Shown: positions 17,115 through 27,468 of the stretch, piece after piece
Layout: each line of letters opens with the position of its first letter
Numbering within the stretch: the first letter of the stretch is position 1
Assembly (NCBI GenBank): GCA_020160875.1
Contig: JAIUPE010000005.1
Location: 18,481-75,087, forward strand
From: Pseudomonadota bacterium
Lineage (GTDB): Bacteria > Pseudomonadota > Alphaproteobacteria > Rhodospirillales > Rhodospirillaceae
Direction: 5' to 3'
DNA length: 56,607 nt
The notes under the pieces: model-generated
Databases searched by the model: none
Seen by the model: the letters and a program-made list of their open reading frames with translations, nothing else
Told to the model about the DNA's origin: nothing
Translations under genes and position numbers: made by a program

Positions 17115-18251
17115 ATGACCAACGTCGTCATCTGCGGTTACGCCCGCTCACCCTTCACGCTCGCCAACAAAGGCGCGCTCAAGAAGACGCGCCCCGACGA
17201 TCTGGCGGCCGCCGTCATCAAGAGCCTCGTGGAACGCACGAAGGTGAACCCTGCCGATATCGAGGACATCGCCCTGGGCTGCGCGTTCCCCGAGGGCGAG
17301 CAAGGTATGAACATGGGCCGCATCGTCGGCTTCCTGGCCGGACTTCCCAACAGCGTCGCGGGCGATACCGTGAACCGCTTCTGCGGGTCGTCCATGCAGA
17401 CCATCCATCAAGCGGCCGGTTCGATCATGATGGGCGCGGGCGACGCCTTCATCGCCGCCGGTGTCGAAAGCATGAGCCGTGTCCCCATGGGCGGTTACAA
17501 TTTCATGCCGAACCCGATCCTGGTCGACGCCGGTCACGCCGCTTACATCGGCATGGGTGAAACCGCCGAGAACCTGGCGCAGAAGTACCAGATCCCGCGC
17601 GCCAAGCAGGAAGCCTTCGCGATGGAAAGCCACCAGCGCGCCGCCAAAGCCCAGGCCGCCGGCAAGTTCAAGGATGAGATCGTTCCCGTAAAAGGCGAAG
17701 GCGGCATGGTCGATACCGACGGCTGCATCCGCCCCGATACGAACCTCGAAGCCCTCGCGGGTTTGAAGCCGGCGTTCAAAGAAACCGGCTCGGTCACGGC
17801 CGGCACGTCCTCACCCCTCACCGACGGCGCCTCGGCCGTGCTGGTGTGCAGCGAACAATACGCCGCGAAGAACAATCTGAAGCCGCTCGCGCGCATCAAG
17901 TCGATCGCCGTGGCGGGCTGTGCGCCGGAAATCATGGGCATCGGCCCGGTCCCGGCTGTGCAGAAGGCCCTGCTGCGCGCCGGCCTCAAGATCGGCGACA
18001 TCGACCTCATCGAACTCAACGAAGCTTTCGCCGCGCAAGCGATGTCGGTGATGCAGGAGCTCGGGCTTGACCCGGCGAAAACCAACATCGACGGCGGCGC
18101 GCTCGCCATGGGTCATCCGCTTGGCGCCTCGGGCGGCCGCATCACCGGCAAGGCCGCCGCGCTCCTTCAGCGCGAGAAGAAGAAATACGCCCTCGCCAGC
18201 ATGTGCATCGGCGGCGGGCAAGGTATCGCCACTGTCCTCGAAGCCCTTTAA
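17115..18251 (+). CDS. fadA: Acetyl-CoA C-acyltransferase (3-ketoacyl-CoA thiolase)
   Basis: A 378-residue thiolase that cleaves 3-ketoacyl-CoA to acetyl-CoA and a shortened acyl-CoA. The nucleophilic Cys is in VNRFCGSSMQTIHQA (about Cys89). The His of GGALAMGHPLGASGGR and the Cys of CIGGGQGIATVLE complete the active site. It is slightly shorter than E. coli FadA (387 residues). It is 39 nt after fadD and 14 nt before the fused dehydrogenase, consistent with one operon. Confidence 0.96.
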   Translation: MTNVVICGYARSPFTLANKGALKKTRPDDLAAAVIKSLVERTKVNPADIEDIALGCAFPEGEQGMNMGRIVGFLAGLPNSVAGDTVNRFCGSSMQTIHQAAGSIMMGAGDAFIAAGVESMSRVPMGGYNFMPNPILVDAGHAAYIGMGETAENLAQKYQIPRAKQEAFAMESHQRAAKAQAAGKFKDEIVPVKGEGGMVDTDGCIRPDTNLEALAGLKPAFKETGSVTAGTSSPLTDGASAVLVCSEQYAAKNNLKPLARIKSIAVAGCAPEIMGIGPVPAVQKALLRAGLKIGDIDLIELNEAFAAQAMSVMQELGLDPAKTNIDGGALAMGHPLGASGGRITGKAAALLQREKKKYALASMCIGGGQGIATVLEAL

Positions 18252-18265
18252 GGGAGTTTCGGCCC

Positions 18266-20602
18266 ATGGCTGAGATCAAAAAAGCCGCCGTCATCGGCGC
18301 GGGTGTGATGGGCGCAGGCATCGCCGCCCACATCACGAATGCGGGCGTGCCCGTCGTACTCCTCGATATCGTTCCGAAGGATGGCGCCAACCGGAATGCT
18401 ATTGCGGAAGGTGCCGTCGCGAAGCTCCAGAAGGCGGACCCGGCGCCGTTCATGTCCAAGCGGAACGCGAACCTGATCACGACGGGGAACCTCGAGGACA
18501 ATCTCGATCTGCTCGCCGATTGCGATTGGATCGTCGAAGCGGTCATCGAGCGCCTCGACATCAAGCAAGACCTGTACAAGAAGGTCGAGAAGCACCGGAA
18601 GAAGGGCTCGGTGGTGTCATCCAACACCTCGACGATCCCGCTGAAGGAGCTGACCGCCGGAATGCCTGAGAGCATGATCCCGGATTTCATGATCACCCAC
18701 TTCTTCAATCCACCGCGCTACATGCGCCTCCTGGAAATCGTGGGCGGCCCGAAGACGCGTAAAGACGCGCTCCAGATGGTGCGCGACTTCGGCGACATTC
18801 GCCTGGGTAAGGGCGTCGTCATCGCGAAAGACACCCCGGGATTCATCGGCAACCGCATCGGCATCTATTGGATGCAGAATGCGGTGGTCGAAGCGTTGAA
18901 CCTCGGCCTTTCCATCGACGAAGCCGACGCCGTGGGCTCGCGCCCGTTTGGGATCCCGAAGACCGGCGTGTTCGGCCTTCTGGACCTGATCGGTATCGAC
19001 CTGATGCCGCACCTCACGAAGTCCATGCTCTCGTTGTTGCCCAAGACCGATCCGTATGTCGCCATCTCCGGTGAAGTTCCGGTGGTGACGACGATGCTGA
19101 AGAACGGCTGGATCGGCCGCAAAGGCCCGGGCGGCTTCTATCGTCTGCGCAAGGACGGCGCGGCCAAGATCAAGGAAAGCATCAACCTCAAGACCGGCGA
19201 ATATGGGCCGAGCGTGAAATCGAGCCTCGAAAGCGTCGATGCCGGCAAAAAAGACGGGCTCAAAGGCGTCGTCGAACATACCGACAAGGGCGGCCAATAT
19301 GCTTGGAAACTCGCAAGCAAGGGCCTTACCTATACCGCCGCGCTTGTGCCCGAAATCGCCGACATCATCGTCGATGTCGATGAAGCGATGAAGGACGGCT
19401 ACGGCTGGAAGACCGGACCGTTCGAACTCATCGACCAACTGGGGGCAAAGTGGTTCGCCGACAAGCTGGCCGCGGAGAAGATGACCGTGCCGCCGCTCCT
19501 GAAGCTCGCCGCGGAAAAAGGCGGCTTCTACAAAATCGACGGCAAGTCCCTCAAATATCTGACGGTCGACGGCGACTACAAAGAGGTCGTCCGCGCGCCG
19601 GGCGTTCTGCGCCTTTCGGACGTCAAACGTGGCGCGACGCCGATCATCAAGAATCCTTCCGCGAAAGTGTGGGACCTCGGCGACGGCGTGGCGTGCTTCG
19701 AATTCACCTCGCGCGCCAACAGCCTCGATCCCATGACGATGCAGGGCTACAAGGACGTTCTGAAACTGTTCAAGAACGATAAGAAGTGGAAAGGCCTCGT
19801 GATCCACAACGAGGGCCCGAACTTCTCCGTCGGCGCCAACATCGGGCTCATGCTGTTTGCGGCCAACATCGCCATCTACAGCGAAATCGAAACCCAGATC
19901 GAAGACGGTCAAAAGACCTACATGCAGCTGAAGCACGCTCCCTTCCCGGTGGTCACCGCGCCGCTCGGCATGGCGCTTGGCGGCGGCTGTGAAATTCTTC
20001 TGCACAGCGCCGCTATCCAGGCGTACGCGGAGACGTACACCGGCCTCGTGGAAGTCGGCGTCGGCGTGATCCCGGCTTGGGGTGGCTGTAAAGAGATGCT
20101 GCTGCGCTTCAAGAAGGATCCCAAGCTGCCGAAAGGCCCGATCCCGGCCGTCGCAAAGGCGTTTGAAATGATCGGCACCGCGCAGGTAGCGAAATCGGCC
20201 TTCGAAGCCAAGGAAATGGGCATCCTGCGCAAGGACGACGGCATCAGCATGAACCGCGACCGTCTCCTGGCCGATGCGAAAGCGAAAGTCCTGAAACTCG
20301 CCGAGAACTACACGCCGCCGAAGGAAGAGACGATCTCGCTTCCGGGCGCGGGCGGCGTCGCGGCGCTCAAGGTCGCGCTGCAGGGCCTCACGCTGCAAGG
20401 CAAGGTCACGCCACACGACCAGACCGTGTCGCTGGCTCTGGCGAACGTGCTGACAGGCGGCAATACGGACTTCAAGGACGAGCTCACCGAGAAGGATATA
20501 CTCAAGCTTGAGCGCAACGCCTTCCTGGAACTCGCGAAGAACCCCAACACGCTCGCGCGCATGGAACACATGCTCGATACGGGCAAGCCCTTGCGTAACT
20601 AA
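18266..20602 (+). CDS. fadN: 3-hydroxyacyl-CoA dehydrogenase / enoyl-CoA hydratase (FadN-type fusion)
   Basis: A 778-residue bifunctional beta-oxidation enzyme. The NAD-binding domain is first (AVIGAGVMGAGIAAHI at about 8-23), followed by two dehydrogenase C-terminal domains. The crotonase-like hydratase is at the C-terminal side (HNEGPNFSVGANIGLM, APLGMALGGGCE, VGVGVIPAWGG). This order is the reverse of E. coli FadB and matches Bacillus FadN. The start is ATG 18266 with AGGGAG 9 nt upstream. It sits directly after the thiolase. It should work with the FadE-type dehydrogenase at 21329. Confidence 0.95.
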   Translation: MAEIKKAAVIGAGVMGAGIAAHITNAGVPVVLLDIVPKDGANRNAIAEGAVAKLQKADPAPFMSKRNANLITTGNLEDNLDLLADCDWIVEAVIERLDIKQDLYKKVEKHRKKGSVVSSNTSTIPLKELTAGMPESMIPDFMITHFFNPPRYMRLLEIVGGPKTRKDALQMVRDFGDIRLGKGVVIAKDTPGFIGNRIGIYWMQNAVVEALNLGLSIDEADAVGSRPFGIPKTGVFGLLDLIGIDLMPHLTKSMLSLLPKTDPYVAISGEVPVVTTMLKNGWIGRKGPGGFYRLRKDGAAKIKESINLKTGEYGPSVKSSLESVDAGKKDGLKGVVEHTDKGGQYAWKLASKGLTYTAALVPEIADIIVDVDEAMKDGYGWKTGPFELIDQLGAKWFADKLAAEKMTVPPLLKLAAEKGGFYKIDGKSLKYLTVDGDYKEVVRAPGVLRLSDVKRGATPIIKNPSAKVWDLGDGVACFEFTSRANSLDPMTMQGYKDVLKLFKNDKKWKGLVIHNEGPNFSVGANIGLMLFAANIAIYSEIETQIEDGQKTYMQLKHAPFPVVTAPLGMALGGGCEILLHSAAIQAYAETYTGLVEVGVGVIPAWGGCKEMLLRFKKDPKLPKGPIPAVAKAFEMIGTAQVAKSAFEAKEMGILRKDDGISMNRDRLLADAKAKVLKLAENYTPPKEETISLPGAGGVAALKVALQGLTLQGKVTPHDQTVSLALANVLTGGNTDFKDELTEKDILKLERNAFLELAKNPNTLARMEHMLDTGKPLRN

Positions 20603-20611
20603 CTTGTTGTC

Positions 20612-20694
20612 GCGCCCCGGTTTGACCGGGGCATCCATGCTCCATCCGCACGGAATGGGAGATGGATCGCCCGGTTAAACCGGGCGATGACGGA
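20612..20694. repeat. Palindromic intergenic repeat (REP-like pair)
   Basis: Two perfect GC palindromes face each other in the gap before the dioxygenase gene: GCCCCGGT-TTG-ACCGGGGC (20614-20632) and CGCCCGGTT-A-AACCGGGCG (20668-20686). Between them ATCCATGCTCC and GGGAGATGGAT are also complementary, so the whole block can fold. The pattern, ending GCGATGACGG, resembles dispersed intergenic repeats common in alphaproteobacteria. It may trim or attenuate the operon mRNA. Confidence 0.7.
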
Positions 20695-20714
20695 TAGAGA
20701 AGACGAAAGAATAA

Positions 20715-21317
20715 ATGACCACGCGCCGTAACGTTCTTATGTATCTCCCGCTCGCCGCGCTCGTCGCCGCGTTGCCGGTGCACGCCGCTCCGCGTCCTGG
20801 GGAAGATGACGCTTTTTTCGAGAAATACAAAGCGCCGGAGGGCTCTTCGTTCTTCATCTCAAACACGCCGAAGAGCGAGAAAGGCGACCGCATGGTCGTG
20901 CGCGGCGTCGTCATGGACAAGAGCAAGAAGCCGATCCCGAATGCATCGGTTTACATTTATCACACCGACGCGGACGGCCGTTACAACAACACCGAACCAC
21001 GCCCCGGCTTCGGCGGCGAAAGCCCGCGCCTATTCGCCTACATGCGCAGCGATGCGGTCGGGCGTTACGTGTACGGCGGCGTGCGTCCGGCGGCCTATCC
21101 GGGCCTGACCTTGCCCGCGCATGTCCATTTCGTTGTGCAAGCCGAGGGCTTTCAGCCGCGCGTCTTCGAGTTCTGGTTCGAAGGCGATCCCATGATCAAG
21201 GAAGACCAGCTCGCCGGACAGGCGAAGGATCCGGACAGGTTCCTGATCCGCGCCGCGGTGAGAGATTCAAACCGTGTTTGGCAGATTACCAACGACATCG
21301 TCTTGGAACGGAAGTGA
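20715..21317 (+). CDS. Secreted intradiol ring-cleavage dioxygenase-like protein
   Basis: A 200-residue protein with a signal peptide (about 1-24, ending PVHAAP; twin Arg at residues 4-5). The mature part is the intradiol dioxygenase fold: MVVRGVVMDKSKKPIPNASVYIYHTDADGRY, broken here as a continuous strand region at about 60-90. All four iron ligands of protocatechuate 3,4-dioxygenase have counterparts: Tyr90 (DADGRY), Tyr128 (RPAAYPG), His136 and His138 (PAHVHF). It should therefore bind ferric iron and could cleave a catechol-type ring outside the cytoplasm. Its place inside a beta-oxidation run is unexpected. The natural substrate is unknown. Confidence 0.8.
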   Translation: MTTRRNVLMYLPLAALVAALPVHAAPRPGEDDAFFEKYKAPEGSSFFISNTPKSEKGDRMVVRGVVMDKSKKPIPNASVYIYHTDADGRYNNTEPRPGFGGESPRLFAYMRSDAVGRYVYGGVRPAAYPGLTLPAHVHFVVQAEGFQPRVFEFWFEGDPMIKEDQLAGQAKDPDRFLIRAAVRDSNRVWQITNDIVLERK

Positions 21318-21328
21318 GGAGATAGACC

Positions 21329-23131
21329 ATGGCCGTCTACACCGCCCCCTTGCGCGACATGAAGTTCGTGTACCGCGAACTGTTCAATGGCGACGACTTG
21401 CAAAAGCTTCCGGGTTACGGCGACTTCAGCCCCGATGTGGTGGACGCCGTGCTCGAAGAAGCGGCGAAGATCTCGCAGGAGGTTCTGTTCCCGATCAATC
21501 GTTCGGGTGACGAGGAAGGCTGCACCTTCGAAAACGGCGTGGTCCGCACGCCGAAGGGCTTCAAGGACGCCTACGATCAGTTCACCGCGGGCGGCTGGAC
21601 CGGCCTCGGCGCTCACCAGGAATACGGCGGCCAGGGCGCTCCGAAAGCGCTGAACATGCTGGTCGAGGAGATGATCTGTTCGGCCAACATGTCGTTTGGC
21701 ATGTACCCTGGCCTGACCCACGGCGCCTACAACGCCCTCAAGCTTTACGGCACGGAAGACCAGAAGCAGCTCTATCTGCCGAAGTTCGCGGACGGCTCAT
21801 GGAGCGGCACCATGTGCCTCACCGAGCCGCAGTGCGGCACGGATCTCGGCCTTGTGCGCACGAAGGCCGACCCGCAAGCCGACGGCAGCTACAACCTCAC
21901 CGGCACCAAGATTTTCATCTCCGCCGGCGAACATGACCTGACGCAGAACATCGTGCACCTGGTGCTCGCGCGCCTTCCCGACGCACCGCCGGGCATCAAG
22001 GGCATCAGTCTTTTCATCTGCCCGAAGTTCCTGCCCAAGGCCGATGGCAGCGTGGGCCCGCGCAACGGCGCGTCCTGCGGCTCCATCGAGCACAAGATGG
22101 GCATCAAGGCGTCGGCCACTTGCGTCATCAACTTCGACAACGCCAAAGGCTGGCTCGTGGGCGAGAAGCACAAGGGCATGCGCGCCATGTTCGCCATGAT
22201 GAATACGGCCCGCCTCGGTGTAGGCGTGCAGGGCCTGGGCCTGTCGGAAGCCGCCTATCAGGGCGGCCTGCTTTATGCTCGTGAGCGTCTGCAAGGCCGC
22301 GCGCTCAAGGGCGCGAAGTTCCCGGAAAAGCCGGCTGACCCGCTGATCGTGCATCCGGACGTGCGCAAGAACCTTCTCACCATGAAGGCCCTGACCGAGG
22401 GTATGCGCGCGCTCGTGATGTGGGTGTCCACCAGCCAGGACCTGGCGGAAAAAGCCGCGACCGAGGAAGAACGTACGCGGCACGACGACCTGATCCAGTT
22501 CCTGACGCCGGTGGTCAAAGCCTTCGGTACCGATATCGGTTTCGACAACGCCAACATCGGCGTGCAGATCTATGGCGGGCACGGCTATATCCGTGAGCAC
22601 GGCATGGAGCAGTATGTGCGCGATGCGCGCATCACGCAGATCTACGAAGGCACGAACGGCATCCAGGCCCTGGACCTCGTTGGCCGCAAGATGACCGCGC
22701 ACTACGGCCGTTACATGCGTGCCTTCTTCCATCCCGTGCAGGCCTTCATCGAAGAGAACGCCGCGGATCCGAAAATGGAAGAGATCGTGCTGAACCTCGC
22801 CAAGGCTTTCGGCCGCCTGCAACAGGCTGTCGGCGCGGTGGCGCAAAAGGGCCTCAGCAATCCCAACGAAGCCGGCGCGGCATCGAGCGACCTTCTGAAA
22901 CTGCTCAGTTATGTCTCGGTCGGCTACATGTGGGCGAAGATGGCGAAGCTCGCCTTCAGCAAGGAAGGCGACGACCCCACGGGTTTCTACAAGGGCAAGA
23001 TCAAGACGGCGCGGTTCTATATGACGAAGCTTTTGCCTCAGACCGGCGCGCTTCTGTCGACGATTCTCGCCGGCGGCGAGACCATCATGGACCTCGAGGA
23101 CGAGCTGTTCAGCGCGGCGGTGGCGGCTTAG
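21329..23131 (+). CDS. Acyl-CoA dehydrogenase (large, FadE/DmdC-like)
   Basis: A 600-residue FAD enzyme that makes the first double bond in acyl-CoA oxidation. Motifs include MCLTEPQCGTDLGLVRTKA, KIFISAGEHD, and IQIYGGHGYIREHG-type sequence followed by DARITQIYEGTNGIQALDLVGRK, which contains the catalytic Glu region of this subgroup. The extra N-terminal and C-terminal segments (about 450-600) match the large acyl-CoA dehydrogenases related to DmdC. AGGAG precedes the ATG by 8 nt. It probably supplies enoyl-CoA to the FadN-type enzyme. The acyl chain preference is not predictable. Confidence 0.93.
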   Translation: MAVYTAPLRDMKFVYRELFNGDDLQKLPGYGDFSPDVVDAVLEEAAKISQEVLFPINRSGDEEGCTFENGVVRTPKGFKDAYDQFTAGGWTGLGAHQEYGGQGAPKALNMLVEEMICSANMSFGMYPGLTHGAYNALKLYGTEDQKQLYLPKFADGSWSGTMCLTEPQCGTDLGLVRTKADPQADGSYNLTGTKIFISAGEHDLTQNIVHLVLARLPDAPPGIKGISLFICPKFLPKADGSVGPRNGASCGSIEHKMGIKASATCVINFDNAKGWLVGEKHKGMRAMFAMMNTARLGVGVQGLGLSEAAYQGGLLYARERLQGRALKGAKFPEKPADPLIVHPDVRKNLLTMKALTEGMRALVMWVSTSQDLAEKAATEEERTRHDDLIQFLTPVVKAFGTDIGFDNANIGVQIYGGHGYIREHGMEQYVRDARITQIYEGTNGIQALDLVGRKMTAHYGRYMRAFFHPVQAFIEENAADPKMEEIVLNLAKAFGRLQQAVGAVAQKGLSNPNEAGAASSDLLKLLSYVSVGYMWAKMAKLAFSKEGDDPTGFYKGKIKTARFYMTKLLPQTGALLSTILAGGETIMDLEDELFSAAVAA

Positions 23132-23156
23132 CACCACCGGCGGCCGGGCGCGGCGC

Positions 23157-23675
23157 ATGAACCTGATCTGGCGCATGATCTGGATGTTCATCGCCGCGCG
23201 ATTCGGCGCGCGGGCGGATGTCATGGGCGAGCACAAGCTCGCCTTCCGGTGCCTGCCCACCGATCTCGATATCTTCATGCATATGACGAACTCGCGTTAT
23301 TCGAGCTTCGGCGATTTGTCGCGGGTCAGCTTCATGATCCGGAACGGCGCTTTTAGCCGCCTGCGCGCGGCGGGCTATTTCCCTGTGCTCGGATCATCGA
23401 CCTTCCGTTTTCGCCGGCCCATCTGGCTGTTCGAGAAATTCACGGTCTCCACCAGCGTCCTCACCTGGGACGACAAGTATCTCTACCTGCTCCACAAATT
23501 CGAGACCGCCAAGGATATGCCGGCCATCGCCGTGGTGAAGGCCGCCTTCATCAGCAAGAAGGGCGGCCGCGCGTCGATGGAGGAAGTCTTGACGCTGATG
23601 GCTTACACGGGCTCGAAGCCCGAAAGCCCGATCGCGAAGGAAGTTTCCGATTTGGATTTGGTGTTGAAAGCTTAA
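23157..23675 (+). CDS. Thioesterase-like (4HBT, THEM6-type) protein
   Basis: A 172-residue hotdog-fold protein. The motif TDLDIFMHMTNSRYSSFGDLSR (split around the conserved HMTNSRY) is the active-site helix of the 4HBT_2/THEM6-like thioesterases. FRFRRPIWLFEKF and KAAFISKKGGRA follow. The first 15 residues are hydrophobic with aromatic residues and may tether it to the membrane. It lies 25 nt after the acyl-CoA dehydrogenase, so it is likely to hydrolyse an acyl-CoA in the same pathway. Confidence 0.85.
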   Translation: MNLIWRMIWMFIAARFGARADVMGEHKLAFRCLPTDLDIFMHMTNSRYSSFGDLSRVSFMIRNGAFSRLRAAGYFPVLGSSTFRFRRPIWLFEKFTVSTSVLTWDDKYLYLLHKFETAKDMPAIAVVKAAFISKKGGRASMEEVLTLMAYTGSKPESPIAKEVSDLDLVLKA

Positions 23676-23696
23676 CTCGAGGGGGAGTCTTCTGAC

Positions 23697-24233
23697 ATGA
23701 ACCGCACACTTCGTTTCTACGCACTCGTGATCGCTGTTGCCTTCGCCGTCCCCGCCGCCGCTCAGGACGCCGGCAAGGCGGCACGCGCGGCCGCCAACAA
23801 AGAACTCTTTGAAGCGTCGGGAAAGCCCGCGGCCAAGGCTCCCGCCATCGCCATCCCCGCGACCAGCTACAAGGTGCTGAAAACCGGCCCCGCCAGCGGC
23901 GCGCATCCCTCGCGCTCCAGCGCCATCAAAGTGCGCTATGAAGGCAGCTATCTCGACGGCGAGATCTTCGACACCTCCTATGGCAAAGAGGCGGACAACG
24001 CGACCATCTATCCGCTCCGCGCGCTGATTCCGGGATTCGTATCGGCCGTGATGATGATGAAGCCCGGCGACGAATGGCTGGTTTATGTGCCATCCCAGAT
24101 GGCTTACGGCGCCGTCGGCCATCCCCTCGCGACCAAGGATATCTTCTTCAAGATCGAATTGGTCGATCACGCGGAAATGCCGCCGCCGCCGTCACCCATC
24201 ATGAAGTTGCTGCCGGGCCGCGACAAGCGATAG
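23697..24233 (+). CDS. Periplasmic FKBP-type peptidyl-prolyl isomerase
   Basis: A 178-residue protein with a signal peptide (about 1-22, ending AAAQD) and a single FKBP domain at about 75-165 (IKVRYEGSYLDGEIFDTSY, ALIPGFVSAVMMMKPGDEW, PSQMAYG, and IFFKIELVDH). It should assist folding in the periplasm. The C-terminus is a short proline-rich tail. GAGGGGGAG lies about 10 nt before the ATG. It is the last gene of the run; the secreted dioxygenase encoded upstream is a possible client, by position only. Confidence 0.92.
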   Translation: MNRTLRFYALVIAVAFAVPAAAQDAGKAARAAANKELFEASGKPAAKAPAIAIPATSYKVLKTGPASGAHPSRSSAIKVRYEGSYLDGEIFDTSYGKEADNATIYPLRALIPGFVSAVMMMKPGDEWLVYVPSQMAYGAVGHPLATKDIFFKIELVDHAEMPPPPSPIMKLLPGRDKR

Positions 24234-24242
24234 GCCATTTTC

Positions 24243-24274
24243 CGGGCACGCGGGCGTATCAGCTCGCGTGCCCG
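24243..24274 (+). terminator. Stem-loop after the FKBP gene
   Basis: A 10-bp perfect stem (CGGGCACGCG 24243-24252 with 24265-24274) and a 12-nt loop, 10 nt past the FKBP stop. The following run is TATATAC rather than poly-T, so it may be a weak terminator or end-protection hairpin. Confidence 0.6.
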
Positions 24275-24440
24275 TATATACACACCGCATCCAATTTTCC
24301 GCGACTCCCGGTCCCGGCACAGCCTCTCCACATGAACGCGGCGAGGTGGTGAGGCGCGCGCGCATACGCCCACGATTTATCCGAAGGCGCCCCATAAGGA
24401 ACTTCACCGGGGGCTGTCGCGCCGGGAGGCGCGAGCGCAA

Positions 24441-24476
24441 ATCGGGCTCCGGCTTCGAGGGAAACCGGAGCCCGAT
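24441..24476 (-). terminator. Terminator after katG
   Basis: A 12-bp perfect stem (ATCGGGCTCCGG 24441-24452 with 24465-24476) and a 12-nt loop, about 55 nt beyond the katG stop. The tail on the minus strand is short (TTTGCGCT). No gene was seen between the two convergent hairpins (24275-24440). Confidence 0.7.
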
Positions 24477-24531
24477 CTGTTATCGGCGTCAGGTCGTCCG
24501 GCCATCGCCGGCGCCAGACCGACCTGTCCGC

Positions 24532-26923
<2,392 letters not shown>

Positions 26924-27030
26924 TTTATAGTCCAGTCCACACGGAAGGCCGGCGGAGAGGGCCTTAAAGACGTATTTTTTGTTCTGTTTGAGGGACTTAA
27001 GGGCTAGCGGCGGACCGCCTCCCCACAGAC

Positions 27031-27459
27031 CTAGTGCGGTTTTTTGGCGTTGGCTTTCATCTGCGCGTTCAGCAGCAGGAAATCGTTATAGAGCCGCGTG
27101 CATGCGCTGCGCGGACCGCCGCAGGCGAACTCCATTTTCACCTCGAGACCCTGCTCGCCATCCTTGAGCTCGCGGCAAATCACGGCCGGATACGCTTCAT
27201 GCCCGAGGCGCGTGAACGTCCAGATATGCGTGAAATCCAACTGCTCGTAGGCGAGGAATTTTTCATCGCCCGCCGCTTCGCGGACACCTCCTCGCTCGAC
27301 AAGCGCATTTGCGACTTGGTCGAGCGATGGAGCGTGCAAACCGCAAATATCCACCGGCTTTCTGGGATCGACATGCACCGGTCCTGAAAGCGGCTTCGGC
27401 TCCGCCGCGTGCGCGACGGAGCCGACAACCATTACGAAGGCTAGAAGACGGAGCTTCAC
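27031..27459 (-). CDS. Small secreted protein downstream of a TonB receptor
   Basis: A 142-residue protein with a signal peptide (MKLRLLAFVMVVGSVAHAAE, cleaved near residue 19). The mature part has four cysteines (DICGLH, VICREL, FACGG, SACTRL) that could form two disulfides, and a C-terminal helix. I do not recognise the family. It begins 9 nt after the receptor's stop, so the two are surely cotranscribed. It is probably a periplasmic partner of that receptor. Confidence 0.75.
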   Translation of the reverse strand: MKLRLLAFVMVVGSVAHAAEPKPLSGPVHVDPRKPVDICGLHAPSLDQVANALVERGGVREAAGDEKFLAYEQLDFTHIWTFTRLGHEAYPAVICRELKDGEQGLEVKMEFACGGPRSACTRLYNDFLLLNAQMKANAKKPH

Positions 27460-27468
27460 GCCTTGAGA

